This document shows, piece after piece, positions 1 to 11,709 of a DNA stretch of 64,000 nt (the stretch's first letter is position 1; every line of letters begins with the position of its first letter). The position numbers and the translations under genes are program-made. Source of the stretch: Linepithema humile (Eukaryota; Arthropoda; Insecta; Hymenoptera; Formicidae). Under the pieces are notes generated by a model, which saw nothing but the letters and a program-made list of their open reading frames with translations, searched no databases and was not told where the DNA came from. The stretch lies in the NCBI RefSeq assembly GCF_040581485.1, contig NC_090133.1, positions 17,236,001 through 17,300,000 on the forward strand. Direction: 5' to 3'.

Positions 1-1230
1 ACTCATCAAGATATTAAATATTTTAGCATCGAATATTTAAACAGCGGATTAAAAGTTTTATAACAATAAAAACCGCTCAAATTGAAGTGAGCAGCAATAC
101 TTCCTTATTTAACTGCATTCTAAAAGTTTAATTTATCTTCTGGGAATGCTGAATAGAGAGAGATTTTTAATCTCTTATACTTCTAAGACAATTAATGATG
201 CTTTAATCGGGCAAAAATAAATTTAGAATTTTATGCTCGATATACCAAAATATTATACTGCATTCTTTAATACACATTGCCCACATATGCAGGATAGATC
301 GTATAGCAGTAGCTTTGAAATATCCCATATATACTTGTGCCTATTAGAACCTTCCTCGCTCACATCTGTCGGACTCGCTTGCTCGTGTTACATTTTCACC
401 GTCTTTATTTCCGCCGCTGCTCTTCGACCCGTATTTACCACATGTGTGCATACTACCAGCAAATTGCCCATGACCGTACGCATTCGTATGCATTAGCCTC
501 CTTTCGCCGGTTACTTACGATACAACACGCGTTTTCGCAGGATTCACGCGAATTTGACACGCCTACCGTAGATTTTACTTAATAATCCACCGCTTCAAAT
601 TCTTTCATAAAATTTCTATGTGGCTTACAAACATCTCGTTTAAATCTAATCTTAAATAATTATTTTAGATTATTAATAGAATGTAGTTATAATCAGATAT
701 TCTGCTTGTGCAGAAATAGATTGTTCCTTGTGTAGAGAAACAAATTTTGAAGTATCAACAGAATTGTGACGAGAATCTAAATGCGCTTAAGCGTACGCAT
801 GTTAATGATATATGACGTGTGATTAAGCTGACAGTATGAAGTATCAAATTTCTTAAGAAGATTATATCATCAGAAAAATCTGATTGAATGCGTCATTCTA
901 TAGCGACGTAACTTACACATACACATACAGGCACACATTGCTGCCATTGATTATTACTTAAATATTATAAATTGATATCTAAATAAAATCGTTATCGTAG
1001 TTTCATAGTTTAGAAAATAACCACATTGTTTATTCAACAAATTGCAAAAATATTGCATTTAAATGGTATATAAAAAAAATTTGACCGACATAAACATTGT
1101 TATTAATAAAACAAATCACGCAAGCAGATTTCAAGACTTGATAACAATATTTTATTATTAGAAATATTGTGCACTATGAAGAAAATACATTTGTTTTATA
1201 AATAATTACGACTCGTTACAAATTAACTGT
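1..1230. other. No gene recognised; AT-rich flank
   Basis: Mostly AT-rich sequence with one more GC-balanced patch at about 340-560. Open frames there are short, low in recognisable composition and on both strands, and I could not connect any of them to good splice sites. This stretch lies downstream of the polyadenylation signal of the minus-strand tetraspan-like gene, so it may simply be intergenic. Confidence 0.5.
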
Positions 1231-1236
1231 TTTATT
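1231..1236 (-). terminator. Polyadenylation signal AATAAA (minus strand)
   Basis: TTTATT on the plus strand is AATAAA on the minus strand. It lies 77 nt beyond the proposed TAA stop (1315-1313) of the tetraspan-like gene, a normal distance, and is followed by T-rich minus-strand sequence. It supports the proposed last exon. Confidence 0.45.
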
Positions 1237-1312
1237 CGCAGAGCTGAAGCGGTTTACTGACTGACATTTAAGCGTTTCACAAGATGTCGCGATGGATCCC
1301 AGTTCAGAGATT

Positions 1313-3311
1313 TTACGGAACAGCAGTAACAGCGATGTACCGGCAATCGTTATCCTTAATTTATTCAATTAATTGTTTTTACAATTACAAATCTTATTCT
1401 TTCCAAATATTACATAATGTGAACAACTTGAAACTCGTGTTTTGGTTTACTTTTCATCTTCATTTTAATATAATTATACCAATCAACGAAACAGCAATAA
1501 ATAATTGGTTCGTCCTCCAAATCCTATAAAGATAAAATAACTGCAAATTATTTCTACAAAAACTTTCAAACTTCAAACTTTTTGAACTATTTTTTTTTAA
1601 AGACTTTTGCCTCTTCATATGTTATGGTTTTTTAATTTATAAGGATTATCCATATTCTTAGAAAATATTTAGGAACGATTCTGCTGATTATTCGATAACC
1701 TTAGAACTGAAACGATAAATGTTATATTCCATGGACAGAAAATAAGATACTTGCTTCACATCTAAACGCAAAATGCTCTTGTGCTTGTATTATATTTATT
1801 ATAGGATGACATGATCTATTTCAAGTTCCAAGATATCGATAAATCGTCACTCTTACAACATTATCGGCGATCATAACGGGGGTAGATAAATCTTGCAAAG
1901 TGGGAATCGGTGCCAACTCTCCAACCTGCGCTTCGGACTCATCTATTTTTTGTCCAGTTATAGAAGTATCAGTTACGTCAGAACTTACGCTAGAGTCGGA
2001 ACTTTGCGTGTCTGCCGATGTACTTGTGCCTTGTTGCCTTCGAACCTAGTCGCGATCGTAAACAGTTACGTTATTTCATATTTATCGAATTAAATGATGC
2101 AAAGTTAACAAGATATTACGTTAAATAAATTATTAAAGCCGTAATTAATCAATCATTTTTAATTTCTTAAAGTATTGAGGATTATTATTCTCCTATGAAA
2201 TGTCACATATATAACGAAAACATATTACTAAGTCAGGCAAGACTGGTAATGTTAAAATAAAAAATTATTGTACAGTGTATTTAATATTGAATAATTGTTT
2301 TCTGTTTAAACGCACCCATTGCCATTCATCGACGAGAACCCACGTTTGAATCAAATACATAGTCATAACGAAGAGTGATAATATGCACATCACAAAATTA
2401 TGAATGAAAATGGGATGATCAAGTATTTCTTCGTCAGTAAATAAAGTAACGTCAATATATATATCAGCTTGTTTCATCTCCGTTATTCCTGCCACAAGCA
2501 TCAGAATAGCTGCTATCGTGCATGCTGCGAGAGGCTTGTAAATTTATTTTCAACGCATAATTATTTGGTGTAGATATGTTTAATTCTCGAATAATATTTT
2601 ATTCGCTAAATTGAGACGTTAACTAAGAAAAGTCACAAATATTTATCCTTTTACCAGAGATACAATAAAATTATCTAACCTTTTGAAAACAATTGTGACA
2701 AAAATTATTATATCTGTTGCAAATGAAAGTAAATGTTAAGCACAAATTTTAGGTTTGACAATTTAATATTATATTTTAGATTGCAATTATATTAAATAAA
2801 TATCTAGATCTCAAACTTGCATCTAAATTATGTGAAACGAAACACCGTGGAGAATAATTAAGTGTATTGTATTCTTCGTTAGCACGTCTTTGTAAACAGG
2901 CTTGGAAAAGGACTCACTATCATAGGTCTGCCGGGTAGTATCTTTTTAACAAACCAAAGGACGGCAAGAACAATGCTCACCAGCATGCAAATAGGATACA
3001 TAAAGAAAATGGGATTTCTTTCCTCCGGCAATAACGGAATCGTCCAGTCTTCTTCGTGCGCGAGTTGATTCATATAGTAATGCACGTGATGAAAAAGTTC
3101 AATGCACGATATCATTATCTAGAAATATCTCCGATAACATTATTTAATAACAAAAATATCGACAATGATAAAAATAAATTTAAGACAAAAAAATCTCAAT
3201 GATCAAGTTAGAAGTAAAATACATTACGGCAAAATATAAGAACAGAAAAAATGTTGCAAGCGATTTCTCACAAGAACTCGGAGATATGCGCTCTAACGTG
3301 AATTGTGTCAT
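1313..3311 (-). CDS. Four-pass membrane protein of unknown family, 5 exons, about 244 aa
   Basis: I assembled this by eye from five minus-strand exons, all joined in phase 0: 3311-3228, 3118-2918, 2534-2316, 2045-1857 and 1354-1313. Donors are GTAATG, GTGAGT, GTGCGT and GTAAGA; acceptors end TTTCTAG, TTTACAAG, CGACTAG and AAATTAAG (the last is weak). The first exon junction lies inside a hydrophobic helix, and joining the two halves yields one clean TM segment, which is good evidence that the join is real. Predicted topology: TM1 about residues 18-34, an extracellular loop with HEEDW, TM2 65-85, TM3 96-112, an acidic loop, TM4 142-163, then a cytoplasmic tail (169-244) rich in Ser, Thr, Asp and Glu. 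The start ATG at 3311 is the first Met of the frame before TM1; an upstream 5' exon remains possible. I do not recognise the family. It is not an odorant receptor (too short, no receptor C-terminal motif). The last 13 residues are the least certain: without the last splice, the frame runs 11 more codons to a TGA. Confidence 0.6.
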
Positions 3312-4068
3312 CAACGTTCTTAGCAGGTTTCCTCTGATTGTGACAAAATTGTCAGCTGAAATAGAACGCGCGTAATTGAACACCGGTCGCGGGTAATCGA
3401 ACCGAGAAGTCGCTGGTTCTCTTTTTTTTTTAAACGATTAAGATTCGCACGAAGCGTACGCGCTGACACGCATATTTATATACGTAAATGCGTGTATCCT
3501 CTTGTCGTATCCGATTACATAATAAAAATATCGATGTCACGATTATCGTTACTGAATCACGACGCAACGACGAAGAATCCGAACCGAAAAAAACTGGGTC
3601 ACACTCAACTGCATTGTTTAATATAAAGTTATGTTTATCTCGCATGGAATATGGCACGTAAAGATAACGATGCTATCTTGAGGTGTTATGTATCGTATTT
3701 TTCATCACACGAGAAAACTAGATCATCAAATGATTTTATTTCTCTCATGCATTCGGATTTCGTGTGAAAAAATATCTTGTACATATTTACTTCGTTTACA
3801 TTTCGATCGCAGAGCCACAGATTCAATTATTTATCATTTCTACAATGCAATGTGCACACACAAATATACTTAATATAAATTTTCAGATACTTCTAGCAGC
3901 GCTATTATAGACTTTTCTTTTAATTATAATTGTTAAACATTAAAAATAAATCGTAATTACTTTCCGCTATTAATACCACCTTTAGCTCTTGCGAGATTAA
4001 TTTGCATATGAGAATTAATTTGTCCGCTCACAATTAAGGTAAATTTTTCATCATATTCGATTTCTTAC
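3312..4068. other. No gene recognised; likely 5' flank of the tetraspan-like gene
   Basis: Contains an acceptor-like TTCTATTTCAG on the minus strand (exon side starting about 3356), which could bound a 5' untranslated exon of the tetraspan-like gene, and an A/T homopolymer patch near 3421-3432. No convincing coding sequence was seen on either strand. Confidence 0.4.
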
Positions 4069-4290
4069 AAATTGAACACAGTGTAGACTGGCGTGCACGA
4101 TATGAGAGAGATCTGTCCTTCTCTCAAACTTTCCTTCCTCGCTGTAATAGATAGCCGCAAGCTTGGCAGCTTGTTGGAGTTTGTGAAGCTCCAATGCAGC
4201 TTCATCCTCGTTCGATTCTCTATTTTCAGTTTGACTCACCATTAAATCATTAATTATTAACTCGAATTGTCGGCAGATTCCCAATGTAAC
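4069..4290 (-). CDS. Orphan internal exon candidate, charged 74-codon segment
   Basis: A 222-nt minus-strand open segment bounded by an acceptor (ATAATTAG, exon from 4290) and a donor (GTAAGA directly after 4069), phase 0 on both sides. The product is unusually charged and Gln/Glu-rich (for example NRESNEDEAALELHKLQQ), unlike the AT-rich background frames. The first 17 residues (GICRQFELIINDLM) faintly recall the region after TM4 of insect odorant receptors, but no receptor signature accompanies it and I do not claim that. An internal GTGAGT at about 4239-4234 could also act as a donor and shorten the exon. No partner exon was found: the exon at 4851-4681 ends in a stop, and the next gene begins at 3311 with no in-phase acceptor that I trust. 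Confidence 0.35.
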
Positions 4291-4608
4291 CTAATTATAG
4301 CGACTGAATAGCGACATTCCTGAATTATATCCGACAAATGAACAAATGAACAATGACAGAAATGACATCCACAATTATATCAATCATTAAACTATTTTTA
4401 TCAAGATTCAGAATTAGAAACAAATTATAAATCAATTAAATCACACGATTAATGGATCCTCCTTTCTTAAGTTGATGCTCCTATATCTCTTTATATTGCA
4501 AATATCGAACTGTGTATATAAACTTTTCACAGATATCTAAATACTTATAATTTTTCAAAAATTGATGCAGTTAAAAATTAAAGAGTTCAAATAATAAATA
4601 AAGTAAAA

Positions 4609-4614
4609 TTTATT
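4609..4614 (-). terminator. Polyadenylation signal AATAAA (minus strand)
   Basis: TTTATT on the plus strand, AATAAA on the minus strand, 67 nt after the TGA at 4683-4681. It supports reading 4851-4681 as a genuine terminal exon. Confidence 0.4.
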
Positions 4615-4680
4615 ATATATATATATTTTTAAAATATTTTATCTGACATTTTTGACAATTCTGGAAACAAAACTTTATGA

Positions 4681-4851
4681 TCAATTCTTGACAGGTTTAC
4701 GACGGCAAGCGTTGTAAAAAGCATTTTGGAAATTGTCCAATAGAACTTCTCGCAAAAAAATGATGAGGATGTAAAAAAAGGTTACTGGCACTATTGCCGA
4801 AAGAGTTCCCGAAATATCATGTTGATCTTTCTGATGACATGGTAAATGATT
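4681..4851 (-). CDS. Terminal exon of a membrane protein (partial gene)
   Basis: A short minus-strand exon too small for most ORF scans. In the frame ending with TGA at 4683-4681 it encodes a polar stretch (AAGATC onward: KDQHDISG), one strong hydrophobic helix (about TLSAIVPVTFFYILIIF) and a basic tail ending CRRKPVKN. Such a layout, extracellular segment, TM, then a positive cytoplasmic tail, is typical of a membrane-protein C-terminus. Acceptor candidates are CTTGAG (exon from 4851) and CATCAG (exon from 4830); an in-frame TAA upstream at about 4880 shows the frame must be entered by splicing. A polyadenylation signal follows at a normal distance. Upstream exons of the gene, which must lie above 4851, were not found. 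The family is unknown; a relation to the tetraspan-like neighbour is possible but untested. Confidence 0.45.
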   Translation of the reverse strand, partial: NHLPCHQKDQHDISGTLSAIVPVTFFYILIIFLREVLLDNFQNAFYNACRRKPVKN

Positions 4852-4883
4852 CTCAAGATCCGTGTGACAGATACATTATAAAT

Positions 4884-4898
4884 TGACGTCTGACGTCA
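4884..4898. promoter_or_regulatory. Palindromic double CRE (TGACGTCTGACGTCA)
   Basis: Two overlapping cAMP-response-element cores form a 15-bp perfect palindrome centred on T. The pair sits just upstream, in minus-strand terms, of the terminal membrane-protein exon, so it would be intronic if that gene extends further. It matches the CREB/ATF consensus TGACGTCA; function is inferred only. Confidence 0.3.
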
Positions 4899-7800
4899 TT
4901 TGTGAAATAGAGATAAAACAAAGATTTCGATTTTGTCGTCTGCGTTAAGTAAAATGTTGATAATAATAATAGCATTGATAATAAATCTAAAAAATATTAA
5001 TTTATTATATTCTTCTTTTTTTCTCAAATAAAAATATGAGAAAAAATTATTGTTAATTACATTATTAAGGAAAAATTCTCAAAATATTTTGCAAAAATTT
5101 GCAAGTAAATTTTGTGTAGTATTTTAAACTCCTCTTGTTAACACACAAAAAGTACTTGGAATTGCTTAAAATTGAGAATTTTATACTTTTATTTTCTACG
5201 TAAGAGTCAATATAGCCAGAATGCCATAATGTCAAGTGTAGCAATAGATAAATATAGAGATACTTTATTGTTTATGTCTCCTTCGAGTTGGCAATCAATG
5301 TATAATTATAAACGAAGATGACGCATTATATAATGCTACCATCCAGGAAAATAAAACATGTCATTTGTTTTTTTTTCTAAATTCATTGTCTCGTGTCATT
5401 CTTTCGATGACTTCCCGGGAGAGAACACGTGGATGCTCCGTATAATTCCGTCTTTTGAATGGCGCCTCCGTTCCTTTCTCCGTCTCGTCCAGACGACCTT
5501 GGCGGTGCGATCGAGCAGAAAAATTCAATTTGCTTCTTTTACTGCCATTACCGATTCGATAAATCTCAGAGTAATCGTTGGCGAGCAGGAAGATATTGTA
5601 CGCAGAAGAATCAATTTTGCAAGTGAAATTTATTTCTTGTTGTCACGGTAGACGCACGAGAGGCAAAAACGTTTCCGCTTGGCTAAACAAGTGGCTATTA
5701 AATAACTTTCCGTTACGCAATTTTTCTTTTATTTTGCTATCATCTGTTGTCACGTTTATACGTTATTGCTTAACAAATAATTATTTATAAATAATCAAAT
5801 AGTGATTAAAAAAACATTTTCGAAGAAAAACGACATGTTAACTATGCGGGAAATTAGAAAAACATTACATTGTATTTTCTTTATTTAAATATCTGTTTAA
5901 AAAAAATATAAATTTTTCTGCTGCAAGTAAAAAGCAAATTGCACTTGTAATATAAAAATATACTAAAAATAATGTACACAACCTAGCAATCTACAAAAGA
6001 AAATAAGATAAAGATAAAAGTTTTCACAGAAATTTGTTATGACCCGGAGAATATAAAGCAATCTGAGTAAGACTCCTAAAATATCAGAAATTTATTTAAG
6101 TAAATGAGAGAAATGAAAAAATATTTTTTCGACAAAATTGGCTGCCCACTTCCTGTCGTGTTTACAATAAATTGGATTATACAGCTAAAAATTTAAAACC
6201 GAAATTGTCCAGGCTTACAAGATTCCGAAGCTCGACTGGTTAATTGTTTTTCACAGAGCGATGCAAACAATATGGAAGTAAAATACGTGACATTAATCGA
6301 AAACAAGCAAGGAGAGCTTGCGCGATGAATCAATCCAGTTCTGCATATCTTTGGCGCGTTTCGAGAACACGGATTTCATTTTCACCTGTACGGCAATGCT
6401 CCTCAGAGCTGACGGAGATTCCACTCGAAGTTTGCGCAACGCGTTATCTCCCCTGCTATTTACATCTGGGGAGAAAGCGCGGAAGGGAAAGAACGGGGGT
6501 TGTTTATGTGTCTCCCTCGAGAAATACGAGGCAATGGAGAAACACAGGCGTGTGCGAGACAACAAAGACAGAACGATTCCGTATAGGGCGCGCAGAAATT
6601 CCCACGCGAAATAATATTTTTCTTTGAGAAAGGAAAATATGACGCGGAAGAAACAGACGCGCAGGGTCTTCTGGCCCGTGAAAAACGGCTCGCTTAACCC
6701 GGCTAACAGTGGGCAAACTCGTGCTGATCCGCCAATCGTTTGTTTGAATTATTTGCGAATGCGACCGGATATAGTACAATAACAAAGTTTTCTCGGTGAA
6801 AAGGTATTACTGATGCGATTTTTTTATTTGTTTACTCGATATAATTGGAATATAATTGAGTTGGTAACATAATAGCAACAAATTTTAGAGAATTTTAAAA
6901 TTAATTAATTAAAACATATTTTTTCTTTTTCATTATTGTACTATAAATATTAGTTCTCAAACATATTACAATTTTATTATTATTCAAAAAATTTATTTGT
7001 AAAATGCAAGCTCGAGTTCTTAAACAAAAATATCCGGATAAACGTCGGCATTCCCTTATTCGTGCGAATCTTGCGGCAATAAAAGTACATTTCGGTCCAG
7101 CCTTGAGTCAGCTTTCTAACGGACAAAAGCTTGCAACGAGTTAAGCGACCCTCCGGCTTTCTCACTCCGCGTATTACAGGAGTTTCGTCGGCGGGGTTAT
7201 TTTCGGTGGCTGCTGCGCGTCGACGTCGTCGTTACCGCCGCTGCCCCGCGAAAATGCACTTCCGGTATGCGTTCGCGGAGTGCACCGTCCGCCGGTGAAC
7301 CGTCCGTTTTCGATCGCATTTTCATATCTTCCGTCGCCGGAGCAATTAACCCAGTTACGAAGACGGTGATTACTTATTGCTTTATAGCGGGGCCGCAGTT
7401 ATTAACGCATCACCCGCCGGTATGCTTGTCGTACAACATCGAACACTAGGTTCTTTGTCGGCGAAAGAATTTAATATTGACGCTACGCGGCACATCGCGA
7501 CGCAAAAATACGTCTTAAGGCACAAGCCGCCCCGATCTGCAGCCGCGTCGAGATCAACGGCACGCGAACGATGCCGTATGCATCATCAATTGATTCTTCG
7601 AGATGTGAATCTGTTTTTCTCAAAAAATGCAGTTGTTCGTCAAACTTATTATTGCGAACTTTTCTGCCGTCAATTTTGGAAGTTGAGAGAAATGGTTGAT
7701 GATTATTTTAATGCCGAAAAAAAGCATTAACATTTATATTTATATTTTACATTAAGAGAAGAAATAAAATAGAATAGACTGAAAAATATAGAAAGATATA

Positions 7801-10800
7801 CATTTCAGAATATTTTTTCTAAAAAGTGTATCGCGTCTCTGTGTAGCATATCTCTCAAAATTCTCTCTAAAAGAATCTATTTTAAATATTAAATGCAGTA
7901 AAAGAGAAAAAATCGGTAGTCAGTTGAATTAATTTTTTTAAGAAGGGAAAAAATACGAAACCGTATGCATTTTATTCTGTAAAATATAAAAAGCATTTTA
8001 TTATACGTGGAGAATAAAATCCCCCTTTAATTAGTTAATCTTTTTTTCTAAAAGCATTAATAAGAATTGAGAAAGCGGTGCATTTAAATGATGGACATGT
8101 CCTGTGATTTTCCGAAGAATTTAAAATGAATCATAAATCCATTTCTCAGCATGCATTATTGCTTAAAAAATTATCGGCCTTAATAGATGCATCGCAATGC
8201 GTTACCTTTCTCGAAAGATATTTCCGTTCTACATTAAGCAGTTTCCACATATTTTGTGTATGACACATGCCGCAAACGCGAGCGTACTGTTATCGCTAAT
8301 TCATAATGAGCTCTAATGTTTCACCATTGACAAAGCACTTAAGCTCGACTCACGAAAATCACCATTTAAAGCCTAAATAATTCTAAATTTTTTTACGAAT
8401 ATATATCTGAACACGGATAAAATTAAAATACTGAATTATTGAACAGTATTTATCTGATAAAATAGATTCAATTTTTTATCTTTCAGATTAAAAAATCCAT
8501 TGTGAAAGTGAGATGGGCGGCTTTAGTTTCGAGATATCTGGACTCAGGTAGTCCATGGGAAAAACCGACGGTAAAAAATGATAAGTGACGGTATATGAAA
8601 CCCAAGAAGATTATATGATTCGTCAGGTGCACAATGTGTCCAGGTATCCGAAGGAAACCTAACTATAACTTTCCAAGTTATAAAAAGTTATAAAATTTAA
8701 CAGTAAAATTCATTTTAAAGTAATTTATGATTTTTTAAAGGTCGATTGTTCGTCTTAACAATGAAATAAAGATAAGGTTTTCAAATTTTGAGCTCCAGAA
8801 TTTTTACCGCGCATAAATAAAAAATTCTAAGCTTTCAAGAAATAAATTAAGACATATGTAATATATTACTTCTCTGAATACTGCACTGGAATGCAGAATT
8901 CTTCGTAGAAACACGTTGGTGTATACGTAATCAAACTCGGGGCACGAGGGCGAAATTTCTCGAAGAAGCGCCGAGCAATTAATTAACTCGTCTATTAATT
9001 ACTACCGTGAAGCAAGAGTGCCGCGGACTAGAATCAAAGGAGCACAGTACTGAATGGAATCTTTATAAGTGCAAAGAGGTACAAGAAATCAGATATCTTG
9101 TGCGTTTTAGTACTCTTTAATTTACTTAATCCATTTTTTTATTGGACTACTTCGAACTCCGTTGAAAGCAAAGACTGGGTTTTATCTACATTTCCTCTAC
9201 ATTTCCTGCTGTGTAAAAAATTGTTGGCTTTACAGATATTTGCACGAGCACTTGATTGAAGAGGGAATTAAATTAGACCACCTTTCGTGCATTTCAAACT
9301 TATTCTCTTAGAATTCTCGAGTTCGCGATATGAACATAGAAACGCGGTTCACGCATCGCGCGATGCATTCGCCGCGAAGCGCGCTGGCGCCATGCACGCG
9401 GCTGTGCGTCGATGGACGCTCACAAAGTCATCTGCAGTGCAGGAAACAGGAAATCCTGAACGGTGAAACCGAGCAGAAACGTCGGGAGCGCACAGAGCCT
9501 CCACTGTCTAGGAATTCTCGGTCGGTGGAACGAGATGAAGCAAGTGACCAACCGCCGCGACCAGCTGCCTCCTTCCCGCGAGGAGAGGGATGCAAATGAG
9601 AGACTACCTCCTCGTGTACGTGCATACCTACCTACCGCGTCTCTTCTAAATAGCTCGTCGCGAGCGTATCTCAGTCCGCAGTAGCATACGTCCGTGCCGT
9701 TTTTATCGGCGCCGCGCGTCGCCATTAATTACGCACGCAGTTGGAATAAGAACACCCAGCATGTACAAGTATTTAATGAAAAATACACGGCAAAGCTAAG
9801 GTATAGCGTGAAAAAATACCAAACATGCACTTCGCGGTCAAAGCCAAATCTTTCTCGCTAAAGAAATCGATGTCCTGTAGTAGGTTCGAAGTAGTCGACA
9901 ATAGAGTTCTTGCAAATGAATTCTACGCATGGAATTCTAGGAGTGCAATTATATACTACTTTTCTTTTAGTTATATAAAATTCCAGAAAATTTTTTTTTA
10001 AATTTAATCTAAGACTAAGCAAGATATTTAACATTGAGAAAAAAGTACAAAAAAGTATGATTATTCAATTTTACTTTTATTATTTAATTAAAAAAGAACA
10101 TAAAGTGTTAAAAATCTCTTTATTTTAATCTTAGTAATAGAAAAAGATACGCTAGCACGTGTTAAACATGGATTAAATCCGTGATCAGATTATATCATCT
10201 CATCATGCAAATGATTATGCTCTGCATAAACACAAAACATGTTTTTGCCAATTTTTATGAGAGTTAATGGAAAATTTTCTAATAAATACAGAATTGTCAA
10301 TTATACTGCATCAAAATTTTCGACAAATCTTAAACCGAAAAGTTCACCAGATTATTATTAAGTTTTTCGATAGTAAAAAGTAATATTACGTATATAAATA
10401 ACGTTTATAACTAAAGCTCTAGACAAAAAATGTAAAGCAAAATAAGATCCAACTAAAGCGTACTTTGAACGGCTGAAAACGACAACTTTTAAGTCAATCT
10501 TAGTAGACAGCATAGTAAGCATAACACGGTGACACACGGTCTGTGTCAGACCTCGCATTATAATCGGTCGTATTATATCACCTCGTTGTAGAAATTGTGT
10601 GCAGGGATTTATCTCGCGAACGCGATTCCGTTTTGCGTAACATAAAGCGCGTGACCGAAACGAGAGAGAAACGAGAAAGCAAAGAACGGCATACGGTACA
10701 CGCGGCCGTATCGCTGCAATTGCAGCATGCACAAATCGCGATTGCTAATCACGAAGCAGCTGGTCGGCTCCATGGCGCATTAAAGGTCGATCGATAACGC

Positions 10801-11042
10801 GAAACTGCGAGAATTGGAAAGCACGTTGCGCAACGTTTCTCCAACAGGCATCTTGAAGATATATTTATCAACATTTTAGCCGGTTGTAACATGGATTGAT
10901 TAGTTATTGATGCTAATTACCTGAAATTATTTTCATTTATACATACGTAGATTAGACTTTCATTCAAGAAAAGATAGTTATGTAAATTTTTTCACTCGAT
11001 GGTTATGTAATTGGATTTATAAGTACAAGGGAGTCAAAAAGT
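4899..11042. other. No gene recognised; AT-rich with CpG-richer islands
   Basis: Gene-poor. More GC-balanced islands lie at about 5400-5700, 6240-6790, 7170-7600 and 9330-9730; open frames in them overlap on both strands and have no protein-like conservation that I recognise. The island near 7170-7330 is CpG-dense (GTCGTCGTTACCGCCGCTG) and could be a promoter or conserved regulatory element. An early-embryo activator-like heptamer CAGGTAG occurs at 8545-8551. I see no tRNA, no transposon coding sequence and no credible exon chain. Confidence 0.4.
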
Positions 11043-11095
11043 CAAAAAGTAACCTTAACAGTCCCTTTTTATTGCCATATTAAGGTTACTTTTTG
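11043..11095. repeat. Perfect 16-bp inverted repeat with 21-bp loop
   Basis: Arms 11043-11058 (caaaaagtaaccttaa) and 11080-11095 are exact reverse complements. The left arm is preceded by a short direct duplication (gtcaaaaa at 11033-11040 and again at 11041-11048). Transcribed from either strand it would fold into a stable hairpin. It could be a tiny palindromic mobile element or a structured RNA; nothing else identifies it. Confidence 0.6.
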
Positions 11096-11656
11096 GTAAT
11101 TTAGCATACTTTTAATGCAGCAAATTTAATATTATATAGATTGAAGAATAAGCTATCCTATGCAACTTAGTTTTAAATTATCATAATCTTCGGGCATCCG
11201 TGATTAATATACATCGTACGCTACATTTTCATCAAAGTTTTACACACTTCTCTTTTAAATTAGCATAACTTATTTCAGCAGAGAGGCTTATCTGCATCCG
11301 GGGAATTTCTTCGGTCTCGAAAAACATGGAAAGCAACAGCTTCTGCCTTCTCCGGCGCTCTCCGTGTCTCCCTCATTCTCTCTCTCTTCCTACGGATTCG
11401 CTGCGGGTGTGCCTAACCGACAATTAAACTTTCATAACCTGTCCATTAGCGCGAATTAACGCGCTGCACTAACTCATCTGAATTCCGCTGATGCAACGCA
11501 CTTAATTTACGTGCGAGCATCGACCGCGTGCGCGTGTGTATATCGTGTACGGGGGTGTGTTTGCCCTCCTTTTCCCCGGAGGATGCGTTCGCGCGAGCAA
11601 AGCGGTAGCGAATGGTGGGAGAGATTGAGGGATAGAGAACGAGCAAATTGCGAGCG

Positions 11657-11659
<3 letters not shown>

Positions 11660-11705
<46 letters not shown>
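11660..11705. repeat. (GA)n microsatellite
   Basis: About 46 bp of uninterrupted GA dinucleotides inside a purine-rich patch. GA tracts can bind GAGA factor in insects, but a plain microsatellite explains it. Confidence 0.95.

Positions 11706-11709
<4 letters not shown>

Noticed and set aside
4069..4290. Reading the charged exon as part of an odorant receptor
   Set aside because: Only a faint local resemblance; none of the receptor's TM6/TM7 or C-terminal motifs are found nearby.
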